From assembly GCA_013696835.1 (NCBI GenBank), contig JACCXV010000363.1, positions 1 through 5,602 of the forward strand: a stretch of DNA of 5,602 bases. Reading direction: 5' to 3'. The position numbers and the translations under genes are program-made. The stretch is from Gemmatimonadota bacterium (GTDB taxonomy: Bacteria; Gemmatimonadota; Gemmatimonadetes; JACCXV01). Shown here piece after piece: positions 1-5,520 of the stretch. The notes beneath the pieces are model-generated. The model did not search any database and was not told where the DNA came from. It saw nothing but the letters and a program-made list of their open reading frames with translations. Position 1 is the stretch's first letter. The number at the start of each line of letters is the position of its first letter.

Positions 1-746
1 AGCGAGTGGTAGGCCAGGACCGCGACCCTACCGCCGGTCCTCAGCCGCGAGAACACCCGCCAGAGGCCGCGCTCGAGACGGCCGAGCTCGTCGTTGACCG
101 CGATGCGCAGCGCCTGGAACGCGCGGGCGTACACCTTCACGGGCGTGAAGTGCGCCGGCACCGCCGAGCGCAGCACCGTCTTGAGATCCCCGCTGGTGGC
201 AAGGGCACGCTCCCGCCGCGCGGCCTCCACGGCGCGCGCCACCGGTCCGGCGAACGGTTCCTCGCCGTAGCGACGAAAGATGTCCGCGAGCTCGGCGACG
301 GAGAGTTCGTTCAGCAGTTCGGCGGCGGTCGCACCGCAAGGACCCATCCGCATGTCGAGCGGAGCGTCGGCGTCGAACGAGAATCCGCGCTCGGGGGTGT
401 CGATCTGGTGGCTGGAGACGCCGAGGTCCAGGAGGGCGCCGTCGAACTCCACGCCTTCCCACCCGGCGATTCCGTCCAGCTCGTCGAAGCCCGCGATCTC
501 GACACGCAGGCGGTCGCCGTACGCGGCCAGGCGGCTCGTGGCGAACTCGACGGCGGCGGGGTCGCGATCGGTAGCGTAGAGCACCCCGTCAGGGGCCGCG
601 GCTTCGAGCAGCGCCGCTGCGTGTCCTCCCCCGCCCAGCGTGCCGTCGAAGTAGGTGCCGCCGGGACGGGGCGCGAGCAACTCCACGACCTCGCGAAGGA
701 GCACGGGGCGGTGATGATAGGGAGGCGCGTCCAGGACAGCCTTCAC
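1..746 (-). CDS. rsmH: RsmH (MraW), 16S rRNA m4C1402 methyltransferase, 3' end beyond the window
   Basis: This is the SAM-dependent methyltransferase that adds the N4-methyl group to C1402 of 16S rRNA in the small-subunit decoding centre; it is cytoplasmic. The first 248 residues are present. The family's HRPVLL-type N-terminus is at residues 11-17, the glycine-rich SAM loop FDGTLGGGGH at 33-42, and the acidic residue after the second strand at D60. DLGVSS is at 107-112, GFSF at 121-124, LDMRM at 130-134 and FQALRIAVNDE at 210-220. The open frame leaves the window just after AYHS, the counterpart of the family's FHSLEDR region, so about 60 C-terminal residues are missing. The start is GTG at 746-744, overlapping the mraZ stop in a GTGA arrangement. 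No strong ribosome-binding site is visible, so translation is probably coupled to mraZ. The order mraZ-rsmH is the usual beginning of the dcw cluster, and ftsL and ftsI homologues would be expected further left. Confidence 0.96.
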   Translation of the reverse strand, partial: MKAVLDAPPYHHRPVLLREVVELLAPRPGGTYFDGTLGGGGHAAALLEAAAPDGVLYATDRDPAAVEFATSRLAAYGDRLRVEIAGFDELDGIAGWEGVEFDGALLDLGVSSHQIDTPERGFSFDADAPLDMRMGPCGATAAELLNELSVAELADIFRRYGEEPFAGPVARAVEAARRERALATSGDLKTVLRSAVPAHFTPVKVYARAFQALRIAVNDELGRLERGLWRVFSRLRTGGRVAVLAYHS

Positions 747-1201
747 AGCACCGTGGCCGCGAAACGGTCGTACTCGTCGTCCTCAACGCGCATGGCGTCC
801 CCGAAGCGGCCAGGATTCCAGATCTCGATCACGTCGGCCGCCCCCACGAACAACGCCTCGCGCTGCAAACCCGCGACGTCGAGAAGGTTTTGTGGAAGGG
901 TGAGGCGGCCGTGCTTGTCCAGCACCAGCTCGGCGGCCTGAGCGGTCACGGCGAGTGCTCTGCGGCGGCTTTCGGGATCGCCGTTCCTGCGCAGGCGGGC
1001 GAGCCGCTCGAGGACGACGGTGAAAGCCTCCTCCTGATAGAGGAAGAGGCACCCGCCCGTTCCGCGCACGGCTACGTAGAATCCACCGGCTTCAACACCG
1101 TTGCCACTCCCATCGAGCCCCCCGTTGCGCAACTTCGCGGGGAGCGGAACCCGACCCTTGTCGTCGATGGCGTGGAGGTACTGCCCCAGGAACCTCGGCA
1201 A
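743..1201 (-). CDS. mraZ: MraZ, transcriptional regulator of the dcw operon
   Basis: MraZ is a ring-forming DNA-binding protein with two AbrB/SpoVT-like halves that represses or tunes its own dcw operon. With the start chosen here it has 152 residues, normal for the family. The two signature DxxxR motifs are visible: DDKGR at 13-17, followed by VPLPAKLR, and DKHGR at 95-99, followed by LTLPQNLL. The family-like ends of each half, CLFLY (51-55) and IEIW (125-128), are also present. I chose TTG at 1201-1199 because it places MPRFLGQY exactly where the family begins and has GAGG five bases upstream. A GTG at 1273 is in frame, but it would add a 24-residue Ser/Pro-rich extension, has no well-spaced ribosome-binding site, and lies inside the operator boxes. 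The gene is first in its transcript and overlaps rsmH by 4 nt. Confidence 0.94.
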   Translation of the reverse strand: MPRFLGQYLHAIDDKGRVPLPAKLRNGGLDGSGNGVEAGGFYVAVRGTGGCLFLYQEEAFTVVLERLARLRRNGDPESRRRALAVTAQAAELVLDKHGRLTLPQNLLDVAGLQREALFVGAADVIEIWNPGRFGDAMRVEDDEYDRFAATVL

Positions 1202-1258
1202 GCGAACCTCGCGTGAAACGCCTGGCGGCGGTGAAGGCGGGGACGAGGCGTGGTGGCT

Positions 1259-1283
1259 CCCACAATTGCCCACTTCCTACCAC
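1259..1283 (-). promoter_or_regulatory. MraZ operator: three boxes at 10-nt period
   Basis: On the minus strand, GTGGT (1283-1279), GTGGG (1273-1269) and GTGGG (1263-1259) occur with exactly five bases between them. A fourth degenerate copy, ATGGC, lies at 1293-1289 in the same phase and overlaps the -10 element. Published MraZ sites are TGGG-type direct repeats at ten-base spacing in front of mraZ, so both form and position match. The boxes begin about two bases after the predicted transcript start, so bound MraZ would block initiation or promoter escape. Confidence 0.85.
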
Positions 1284-1291
1284 GGGGCGCC

Positions 1292-1321
1292 ATTGTACAG
1301 GGTCGAATCACGCAGTGTCAA
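1292..1321 (-). promoter_or_regulatory. mraZ-rsmH operon promoter (sigma-70 type)
   Basis: The minus strand has a perfect -35 hexamer TTGACA at 1321-1316, an 18-nt spacer, and -10 TACAAT at 1297-1292. The expected transcript start is near 1285, leaving an mRNA leader of about 84 nt before the TTG start of mraZ. This is among the strongest promoter matches in the window, and the MraZ boxes directly follow it. Confidence 0.88.
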
Positions 1322-1365
1322 CAGAATTCGTGAAATGGCGACCGCAGAGGAGGGCTGGCGCCCGG

Positions 1366-1398
1366 AAAGAAAAAGCGGCGGGGGAAAGCCCCCGCCGC
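1366..1398 (-). terminator. Intrinsic terminator of the secreted two-domain protein gene
   Basis: A perfect 10-bp GC stem (arms 1375-1384 and 1389-1398) encloses a four-base loop. Read on the minus strand it is followed by TTTTTCTTT (1374-1366), the classic Rho-independent layout. It lies about 57 nt after the stop codon at 1455 and about 45 nt before the -35 box of mraZ, so it separates the two minus-strand units. Confidence 0.9.
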
Positions 1399-1408
1399 CT
1401 CGCTCCCA

Positions 1409-1438
1409 GCCGGACGGGAAAACCATCCCGTCTCCGGC
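1409..1438 (-). other. Second hairpin between stop codon and terminator
   Basis: The arms GACGGGA/TCCCGTC (7 bp), extended by an outer GCCG/CGGC-type stem across a two-base bulge, form a stable hairpin with a six-base loop. No T-run follows it on either strand. It may protect the 3' end of the upstream mRNA or help the terminator behind it. Confidence 0.5.
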
Positions 1439-1454
1439 GTGCAACCGTCGCCCC

Positions 1455-2915
1455 TCAGTCGTCGTCCCAGCTCCCCCGCAGCACGACCGTGCTCCCGCGG
1501 CTCGTCACCTGCGGTCCCGACTCGGCGGTCACGACGACTCCGCCGGTGGGCTCCACGCCGGACGCGACGAGGCTCCAGGTTCCTGCGCCCCCCTCGAGCA
1601 CGCCCAGGTTGCGGCTCTTTCCGTTCGAAGGATCGATGGCCCACAGCACGTATGCGTTCAGGTTCGATCCCAGATCGTTCAGATCCGGCAGCTTCCTCGC
1701 GCTGACCCGGGCCGTGCCGTCCACGCGCAGCTCGATCTTGCCGCGCGCATCCTTCCCACGCCCGACCCCGTCGAGGTCGAGCTTGCCGCTGACCTCCGGA
1801 CCCCTGGCCGTCGCCGCCATGGCGTCCAGCGCCTCACTGCCGCCCTTCGTCTCATCCTCCTCCGGCTCCTCGGCGGGCTCGGCGCCCGTCCGCTGCGATT
1901 CGGCCAGCCTGTCGAGCGCTTCGTTCGAGAAGCGACGCTTCTTTTCCTCCTCCTTGGCGGCATCCTCTTCGGCTGCTGCTACGGCCTCGCCGACACCCGT
2001 GGCCGTGTCACCGGTGACGGTACCGTCCGGGGCCGGAGTCCCCGCGCTGGAAGGGGTCGGCGGGCCCTCGGCCTCGACCGCGGCAGCGCCGCCAGCTGGA
2101 TCGGCGACCGCAGCCTGATCCGCGCCCGCTGGATCCTCGGCGACCGCCGCTTGATCCGCGCCCGCCGGACCTTGACCGGGCCCGTCCGCCCCTGACGGGG
2201 GATTCGGTATTGCCTCGGCACCTGCGGTGGGATCCGCTACCGCTCCGGGGCCTGTGGGGGGATTCACCTCTGCTCCGACGCCCGCCGCGGGGTCAGCGGC
2301 AACCCCTGGCGCCGCCGCCACGCCGCCGGCCTGTCCGGCTTGACCCGTGGGCGCCTGCACGTCGGGCGCCTGTGCATCGGCCGGAGCCTGGGCACTCGCC
2401 GCAGCGGTGGGGGGATTGGCCGGCAGGGCGGGCTGCCCAGTGAGGACCGCCGCTCCGCTCCACTCCGCCGGCTCGGCGGAGGGCTCGGCCGTGACCACGA
2501 GCGCAAAGCTTGGCCACGTGATGTCGAAGATCGCCTGCGCCGCGCCGGCGGTGGCCGCCAGTGACGCGACCCGCTCCTTCTTCTGCGTGGCGGGATCGTA
2601 CAACCACACCACGTACGTGGACGTCCCAGCCTTGATCGCCGAGGGCTCGGGCAGCGCCGACGCGCTGATCATCGCGCCGTAGCCACCCTCGGGCCGGCCG
2701 GTGAGCGTCACGTCGGCGGAAGCGCCGGGCGCGGTCTTGGCGGGCGCCAGCTTGAACTTGTATTGCGGGCCGGCTGGCTCCTGGGCCACGTCCTCGGCCG
2801 GCGCGCCGGCGGCTCCGCCCTCTTGCGCGCGGACAGCGAGAATCGGCCACGCGAGGAGCGTAAGGAGCAGCAATCCGCCGGCGAGCCTCCTTTCCATGCG
2901 TTCCTCGATGATCAT
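1455..2915 (-). CDS. Secreted two-domain protein with Pro/Ala-rich linker, function unknown
   Basis: I do not recognise a named family. The 486-residue product opens with a signal peptide: basic MERR at 7-10, then a Leu-rich core, with probable cleavage after AVRA (residue 30). Two copies of one domain follow, at about 51-160 and 376-481. Both share SA-x-x-LP, Y-V-x-W-x-x-DP, VVTAE and VL-x-G at the same spacing: W to E is 40 residues and W to the final G is 56 in each. The YVLW...DP...LGVL...VTAE pattern resembles the extracytoplasmic domain of RskA-type anti-sigma factors, but there is no sigma-binding or transmembrane part. Residues 161-308 are low-complexity Ala/Pro/Gly with tandem repeats. 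Residues 309-370 are acidic, probably helical, and carry EALD twice (332-335 and 361-364). The start is ATG at 2915 with AAGGAAGGA six bases upstream; ATG at 2897 is an alternative. It is probably a periplasmic or surface protein. Existence is near certain; role is unknown. Confidence 0.85.
   Translation of the reverse strand: MIIEERMERRLAGGLLLLTLLAWPILAVRAQEGGAAGAPAEDVAQEPAGPQYKFKLAPAKTAPGASADVTLTGRPEGGYGAMISASALPEPSAIKAGTSTYVVWLYDPATQKKERVASLAATAGAAQAIFDITWPSFALVVTAEPSAEPAEWSGAAVLTGQPALPANPPTAAASAQAPADAQAPDVQAPTGQAGQAGGVAAAPGVAADPAAGVGAEVNPPTGPGAVADPTAGAEAIPNPPSGADGPGQGPAGADQAAVAEDPAGADQAAVADPAGGAAAVEAEGPPTPSSAGTPAPDGTVTGDTATGVGEAVAAAEEDAAKEEEKKRRFSNEALDRLAESQRTGAEPAEEPEEDETKGGSEALDAMAATARGPEVSGKLDLDGVGRGKDARGKIELRVDGTARVSARKLPDLNDLGSNLNAYVLWAIDPSNGKSRNLGVLEGGAGTWSLVASGVEPTGGVVVTAESGPQVTSRGSTVVLRGSWDDD
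2101..2166. repeat. Intragenic tandem repeat, 36-nt period
   Basis: Bases 2101-2130 and 2137-2166 match over 30 positions with three mismatches at an offset of 36. On the minus strand they encode consecutive copies of AGADQAAVA in the linker of the two-domain secreted protein. Such a repeat could expand or contract by slippage, changing linker length in 12-residue steps without shifting the frame. Confidence 0.8.
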
Positions 2916-3017
2916 GTGCAATCCTTCCTTGAGGGGCCCGAACCCGACACCGTGGATCGTCGCTGTGCGTTTGCGAAGGCGGTCGAAGGTGCCGGAAGGT
3001 CCATCCGGCCTCCACGC

Positions 3018-3048
3018 ACTATATGGTGGGACTACCCTCCCCGATCAA
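3018..3048 (-). promoter_or_regulatory. Probable promoter of the secreted two-domain protein gene
   Basis: The minus strand has TTGATC at 3048-3043. It is followed by CATATA (3025-3020) after 17 nt, or by TATAGT (3023-3018) after 19 nt. Either gives a transcript start near 3013 and a leader of about 100 nt before the ATG at 2915. It is weaker than the other two promoters here but is the best candidate in this gap and points the right way. Confidence 0.5.
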
Positions 3049-3108
3049 GCGTGTTTCACGATTCGGTGTCGGGCGGAGTGCGTCGGGAGGAGTGCAGGGA
3101 CCGCGCGC

Positions 3109-3138
3109 TTGACACTCGCTCCGGCAGCCGGGTAGAAT
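3109..3138 (+). promoter_or_regulatory. tRNA-Asp promoter (sigma-70 type)
   Basis: A perfect TTGACA at 3109-3114 is followed by an 18-nt spacer and TAGAAT at 3133-3138. The predicted start near 3145 gives a leader of about 20 nt before the mature tRNA. Spacing and strength match the mraZ promoter, as expected for a stable RNA gene. Confidence 0.85.
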
Positions 3139-3164
3139 TGCCGGCCTTTCACATGTCATCTGCG

Positions 3165-3241
3165 GGGGCGGTAGTTCAGCTGGTTAGAACGCCGGCCTGT
3201 CACGCCGGAGGTCGCGAGTTCGACTCTCGTCCGCCCCGCCA
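3165..3241 (+). tRNA. tRNA-Asp (anticodon GTC), CCA encoded
   Basis: The whole cloverleaf can be folded by eye. The acceptor GGGGCGG (3165-3171) pairs with CCGCCCC (3231-3237). The D-stem GTTC pairs with GAAC (3174-3177 and 3187-3190). The anticodon stem CCGGC pairs with GCCGG (3192-3196 and 3204-3208), with loop CTGTCAC giving anticodon GTC at 3199-3201. The T-stem GCGAG pairs with CTCGT, including one G-T pair, around loop TTCGACT (3219-3225). The discriminator base is G at 3238, as usual for tRNA-Asp, and CCA is encoded at 3239-3241. Confidence 0.97.
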
Positions 3242-3251
3242 TCTTTCCGCC

Positions 3252-3297
3252 AGCCCGGCTCCGGGCTTCGCGTCCACCCAGCGCCCGATCGGGCGCT
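3252..3297. terminator. Two hairpins between tRNA-Asp and the DUF72 gene, possible terminators
   Basis: AGCCCG/CGGGCT (arms 3252-3257 and 3262-3267) and the perfect 18-nt palindrome AGCGCCCGATCGGGCGCT (3280-3297) lie between the 3' ends of two convergent units. Neither is followed by a real T-run on either strand, so they are at best U-poor or Rho-assisted terminators, or RNA end-protecting structures. Confidence 0.35.
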
Positions 3298-3326
3298 TGC
3301 CGCCGGCGCCACCGAGCCTTCCCCTC

Positions 3327-4163
3327 TCATCCACGCCGGTCCTTCCCCTCCTGTCCGCGCCGGATTCTCTCCATGAGCCGCTGCGCATCGAATGGCGCAT
3401 GCACCCTGGCGTCGTTGTCGAAGTAGACATGGACGTCGCGCCCCGTCGCGAGCCAGGTCCGCACGCGCTTCGCCCACCCGTCGAGCTCCACATCGTCGTA
3501 CCCGCTGACGTACAGCTGCTTCGAGCCGTGCAGGCGCACGTACATGAAATCGGTGGTGTCGACCTCGACGTTTGGAAACCGATCTGCCGTGTCGGCCACG
3601 ACCAGGGCGGCTGCATGCTCCCGCAGCAGCGCGTAGAGCTCTTCGGTGACCCACGAGGGGTGACGCACCTCGAACGCATGGCGAAAGCGCACGGTCGCCG
3701 GCGCGTCGACGAGCACGCCACCCGGCGGCGCGCGGTCGTGGAGGCGGGCCAGCGCCTCCGCCTGGCCGCTGTCGCGCGGAAGGAGCTCCAGGAAGCGGCG
3801 CGTGCGTTCCGCGTCGAACCGCAGGAGCGGAGGAAGCTGCCAGAGGAACGGTCCCGTCTTGCTGCCGAGAGCGAGCACCCCGCTCGCGTAGAAGTTCGCG
3901 AGCGCCGTCTCGGCGCGACCGAGCTTGAGGTTGTGCGTGATGAAGCGGCTGCCCTTCACCGCGAAGACGAACGGGTCCGGCGTCTCTTCCGCCCAGCGCC
4001 GGAAGACCGCCGGAGACTTCAGGCTGTAGAACGTGCCGTTCAGCTCGATCGAGTTGAAGATCCCGCTCGCGTGGGCGAGCCAGGCACGAGCGGGCAGCTT
4101 CGCGGGATAGAAGACACCGCGCCAGTTGGGGTAGTTGTACCCGCTGATGCCGACATACGCCAC
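3327..4163 (-). CDS. DUF72 (YecE-like) family protein
   Basis: This is a member of the widespread DUF72/YecE family, which has a TIM-barrel fold and no firmly established function. At 278 residues it is full length. Family landmarks appear in order: VGISGYNYPNWRGVFYP (4-20), SIELNGTFY (38-46), FVFAVKGSRFITH (65-77), GPFLWQLPP (104-112), FEVRHPSW (164-171), FMYVRLHG (206-213) and HVYFDNDA (245-252). The conserved acidic, His and Arg residues are retained, so it is probably active. The start is GTG at 4163-4161, the only start codon close to the conserved N-terminus, but no ribosome-binding site precedes it. The open frame continues upstream without a start codon nearby. It faces the DUF3187-type gene head to head across 36 bases, leaving little room for a promoter. 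The C-terminus is basic and charged (ERIRRGQEGKDRRG). Confidence 0.92.
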   Translation of the reverse strand: MAYVGISGYNYPNWRGVFYPAKLPARAWLAHASGIFNSIELNGTFYSLKSPAVFRRWAEETPDPFVFAVKGSRFITHNLKLGRAETALANFYASGVLALGSKTGPFLWQLPPLLRFDAERTRRFLELLPRDSGQAEALARLHDRAPPGGVLVDAPATVRFRHAFEVRHPSWVTEELYALLREHAAALVVADTADRFPNVEVDTTDFMYVRLHGSKQLYVSGYDDVELDGWAKRVRTWLATGRDVHVYFDNDARVHAPFDAQRLMERIRRGQEGKDRRG

Positions 4164-4199
4164 GCCCGGGCGCGGCGGGGCGGGCTCTACCTCGGTGCC

Positions 4200-5213
4200 T
4201 TGGGCCTGGCGCTCTGCATCACCCTCCTGCCGGACGCGTCTGCGATCGCCCAGGACGGCCGCCGCGAGACGTGCGGCGCTTCGGGAGGTCCGCTGATCGT
4301 CTCCAACGACAGCCCTCTGCGTCAGCCGTTCCTGCGCGTGCCGCCCATCGGCGGTTGCCCCGGTGCGCGCGCGTCGCTGGATTTCCGGGCGGGGGCCTCG
4401 AACCACTTCCTCGACGCGCGCGAGGGAGACCGCTGGTCCTTCATGGACGCGGAGACGTACCGGGCGGACGTGGCCGCCACCGTGGCGCTCGGAGGGGGGC
4501 GACAGCTGATGCTCGAGATCCCCTTCCACGTCCGATCCCCGGGGGTGCTCGACGGCGTGATCGATACGTGGCACCGAGCGTTCGGGCTCCCCCGCGGAAC
4601 ACGTCCCGACCACCCCGAGAACCGCGCCGTGTATCGGGTGGGACGCGATAGCGTGGATCCCGCGTCGCGTCACGTCCTCTCCGAGGAAGGATCTGCGTCC
4701 GGTCTCGGCGACGTCTCGTTCATCCTCGTACAGAGCCTACCGCGGCTCTCGCACGCACCCGTCACCACCGTCAGCGCGGCCGTCAAGCTGCCGACAGGCG
4801 ATGAAGGCGACCTCTTCGGGAGTGGCGCGGCGGATGCTGCTCTCGGACTCGGCATGAGCGCCCGCGTCGCGGGGAGCCTGTGGGTACACGGGAGCGTGCG
4901 CCTGGTGCTGCTCGGCCGCAGCCCGCTCCGTCGGGGTGTGCTGGACCAGGCCGCGGGTGCGAGCCAGGCGCTGCTCGGCCTGGAGTGGAGGGTCGGCAAG
5001 GCCACTGCGCTGCTCGCGCAGTCGAGTGCCGAGTCCACACCGCTAGACGTCGGCATATCCACGCTGGACCGCGACGCCTTCCTGCTGGCCCTGGGAGCGC
5101 GTCATGCGCTCCGGCCGGATCTCGAGCTGGAGGCCGTTTTCGGCGAGGACCTGCGCGTCTACACGGCCCCCGACCTCTCCTTGGCACTCGGGCTCCGCTG
5201 GCTGCCACGCTGA
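4200..5213 (+). CDS. DUF3187-family exported protein, probable outer-membrane beta-barrel; start uncertain
   Basis: The body matches the DUF3187 pattern of Gram-negative envelope proteins. Residue numbers count from the TTG at 4200. It has a SNDSPLRQPFLRVPP region (35-49), MDAETYRADV (82-91), the signature GVLDGVIDTWHRAFGLPRG (115-133), GLGDVSF (168-174) and AVKLPTGDEGDLFGSG (194-209). Alternating hydrophobic strands then run to the C-terminus, as in a barrel. Two Cys (25 and 53) could form a disulphide in the mature N-terminus. The frame upstream of 4200 encodes a convincing signal peptide: an Arg-rich segment from 4158, the hydrophobic LYLGALGLALCITLLP, then ASAIAQ. No ATG, GTG or TTG precedes it closely. 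TTG at 4200 would drop the basic part, and GTG at 4071 would add about 43 residues inside the DUF72 gene. The annotated 337 residues are therefore a minimum. Function is unknown. Confidence 0.85.
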   Translation: MGLALCITLLPDASAIAQDGRRETCGASGGPLIVSNDSPLRQPFLRVPPIGGCPGARASLDFRAGASNHFLDAREGDRWSFMDAETYRADVAATVALGGGRQLMLEIPFHVRSPGVLDGVIDTWHRAFGLPRGTRPDHPENRAVYRVGRDSVDPASRHVLSEEGSASGLGDVSFILVQSLPRLSHAPVTTVSAAVKLPTGDEGDLFGSGAADAALGLGMSARVAGSLWVHGSVRLVLLGRSPLRRGVLDQAAGASQALLGLEWRVGKATALLAQSSAESTPLDVGISTLDRDAFLLALGARHALRPDLELEAVFGEDLRVYTAPDLSLALGLRWLPR

Positions 5214-5216
5214 GGC

Positions 5217-5249
5217 GGTGGGGACCGGGGAGAGACCCCGTTCCCCACC
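5217..5249. terminator. Possible bidirectional terminator hairpin between convergent genes
   Basis: The arms GGTGGGG/CCCCACC and CGGGG/CCCCG, separated by a small internal loop, enclose the five-base loop AGAGA. The stem begins three bases after the DUF3187-type stop codon and ends 12 bases before the stop codon of the small peptide gene on the other strand. It is very stable but lacks a T-run on either side. Confidence 0.5.
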
Positions 5250-5261
5250 CCGGTTCGAAGC

Positions 5262-5402
5262 TCAGTCGACGGCGTCCTCGGCATCGTCGGCAGCATCCTC
5301 CACGTCCTCCGCCGCATCCTCGACGTCGCTGTCGGAATCGCACGCAACCGTGGCCACCATCGAGAGCCCAAAAGCGAGAAGCAGCGCGTTCAGCGTCCTC
5401 AT
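5262..5402 (-). CDS. Small acidic exported peptide, probable lipoprotein
   Basis: The gene encodes 46 residues starting at ATG 5402-5400, with CAGGAGA about eight bases upstream. It opens as MRTLNALLLAFGLSMVATVAC, a typical lipoprotein signal ending at Cys21, although Thr at -3 (T-V-A-C) is a weaker lipobox than L-x-G/A-C. The 25 residues after the Cys are almost only Asp, Glu, Ala, Val and Ser, in seven-residue steps (VEDAAED, VEDAADD, AEDAVD). This favours a short, highly negative amphipathic helix. Small entericidin-like lipoproteins have the same plan of signal, Cys and short helical tail, but I see no sequence match that would justify the name. It converges with the DUF3187-type gene. 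No clear promoter is visible upstream. Confidence 0.72.
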   Translation of the reverse strand: MRTLNALLLAFGLSMVATVACDSDSDVEDAAEDVEDAADDAEDAVD

Positions 5403-5464
5403 GGGTTGGATCTCCTGGCTGAGATTCGTTCGCACGCGAGAGGCCGAAAAGATGAACTCCGCGG

Positions 5465-5520
5465 CCGCCATGGGGAAGCGCGCAGCGCACCCCGTCGTGA
5501 GGCGGCACGGCCCATGGCGG
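5465..5520. repeat. Inverted repeat upstream of the small peptide gene
   Basis: CCGCCATGGG (5465-5474) and CCCATGGCGG (5511-5520) are perfect 10-bp inverted copies 36 bases apart. They lie 63 to 118 bases upstream of the small peptide start, so a regulatory role is possible. In DNA this GC-rich, chance is also possible. I see no gene in the rest of 5403-5602. Confidence 0.4.

Noticed and set aside
6..941. Long plus-strand open frame opposite rsmH and mraZ
   Set aside because: It is antisense to two genes with clear family motifs, its product is a low-complexity Arg/Gly/Ala sequence, and stop codons are simply rare in DNA this GC-rich.
1101..2195. Plus-strand open frames opposite the mraZ promoter and the secreted protein gene
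   Set aside because: They cross the promoter, operator and terminator and lie antisense to a gene with a signal peptide, a good ribosome-binding site and duplicated domains.
4164..4673. N-terminal extension of the DUF72 protein up to 4673
   Set aside because: The extension is antisense to the DUF3187-type gene and matches nothing in the family, which begins at VAYVGISG.
2763..5213. A single 816-residue plus-strand protein
   Set aside because: The frame runs through a tRNA gene and the full antisense of the DUF72 gene. Only the part after about 4155 looks like protein (signal peptide and DUF3187 motifs).
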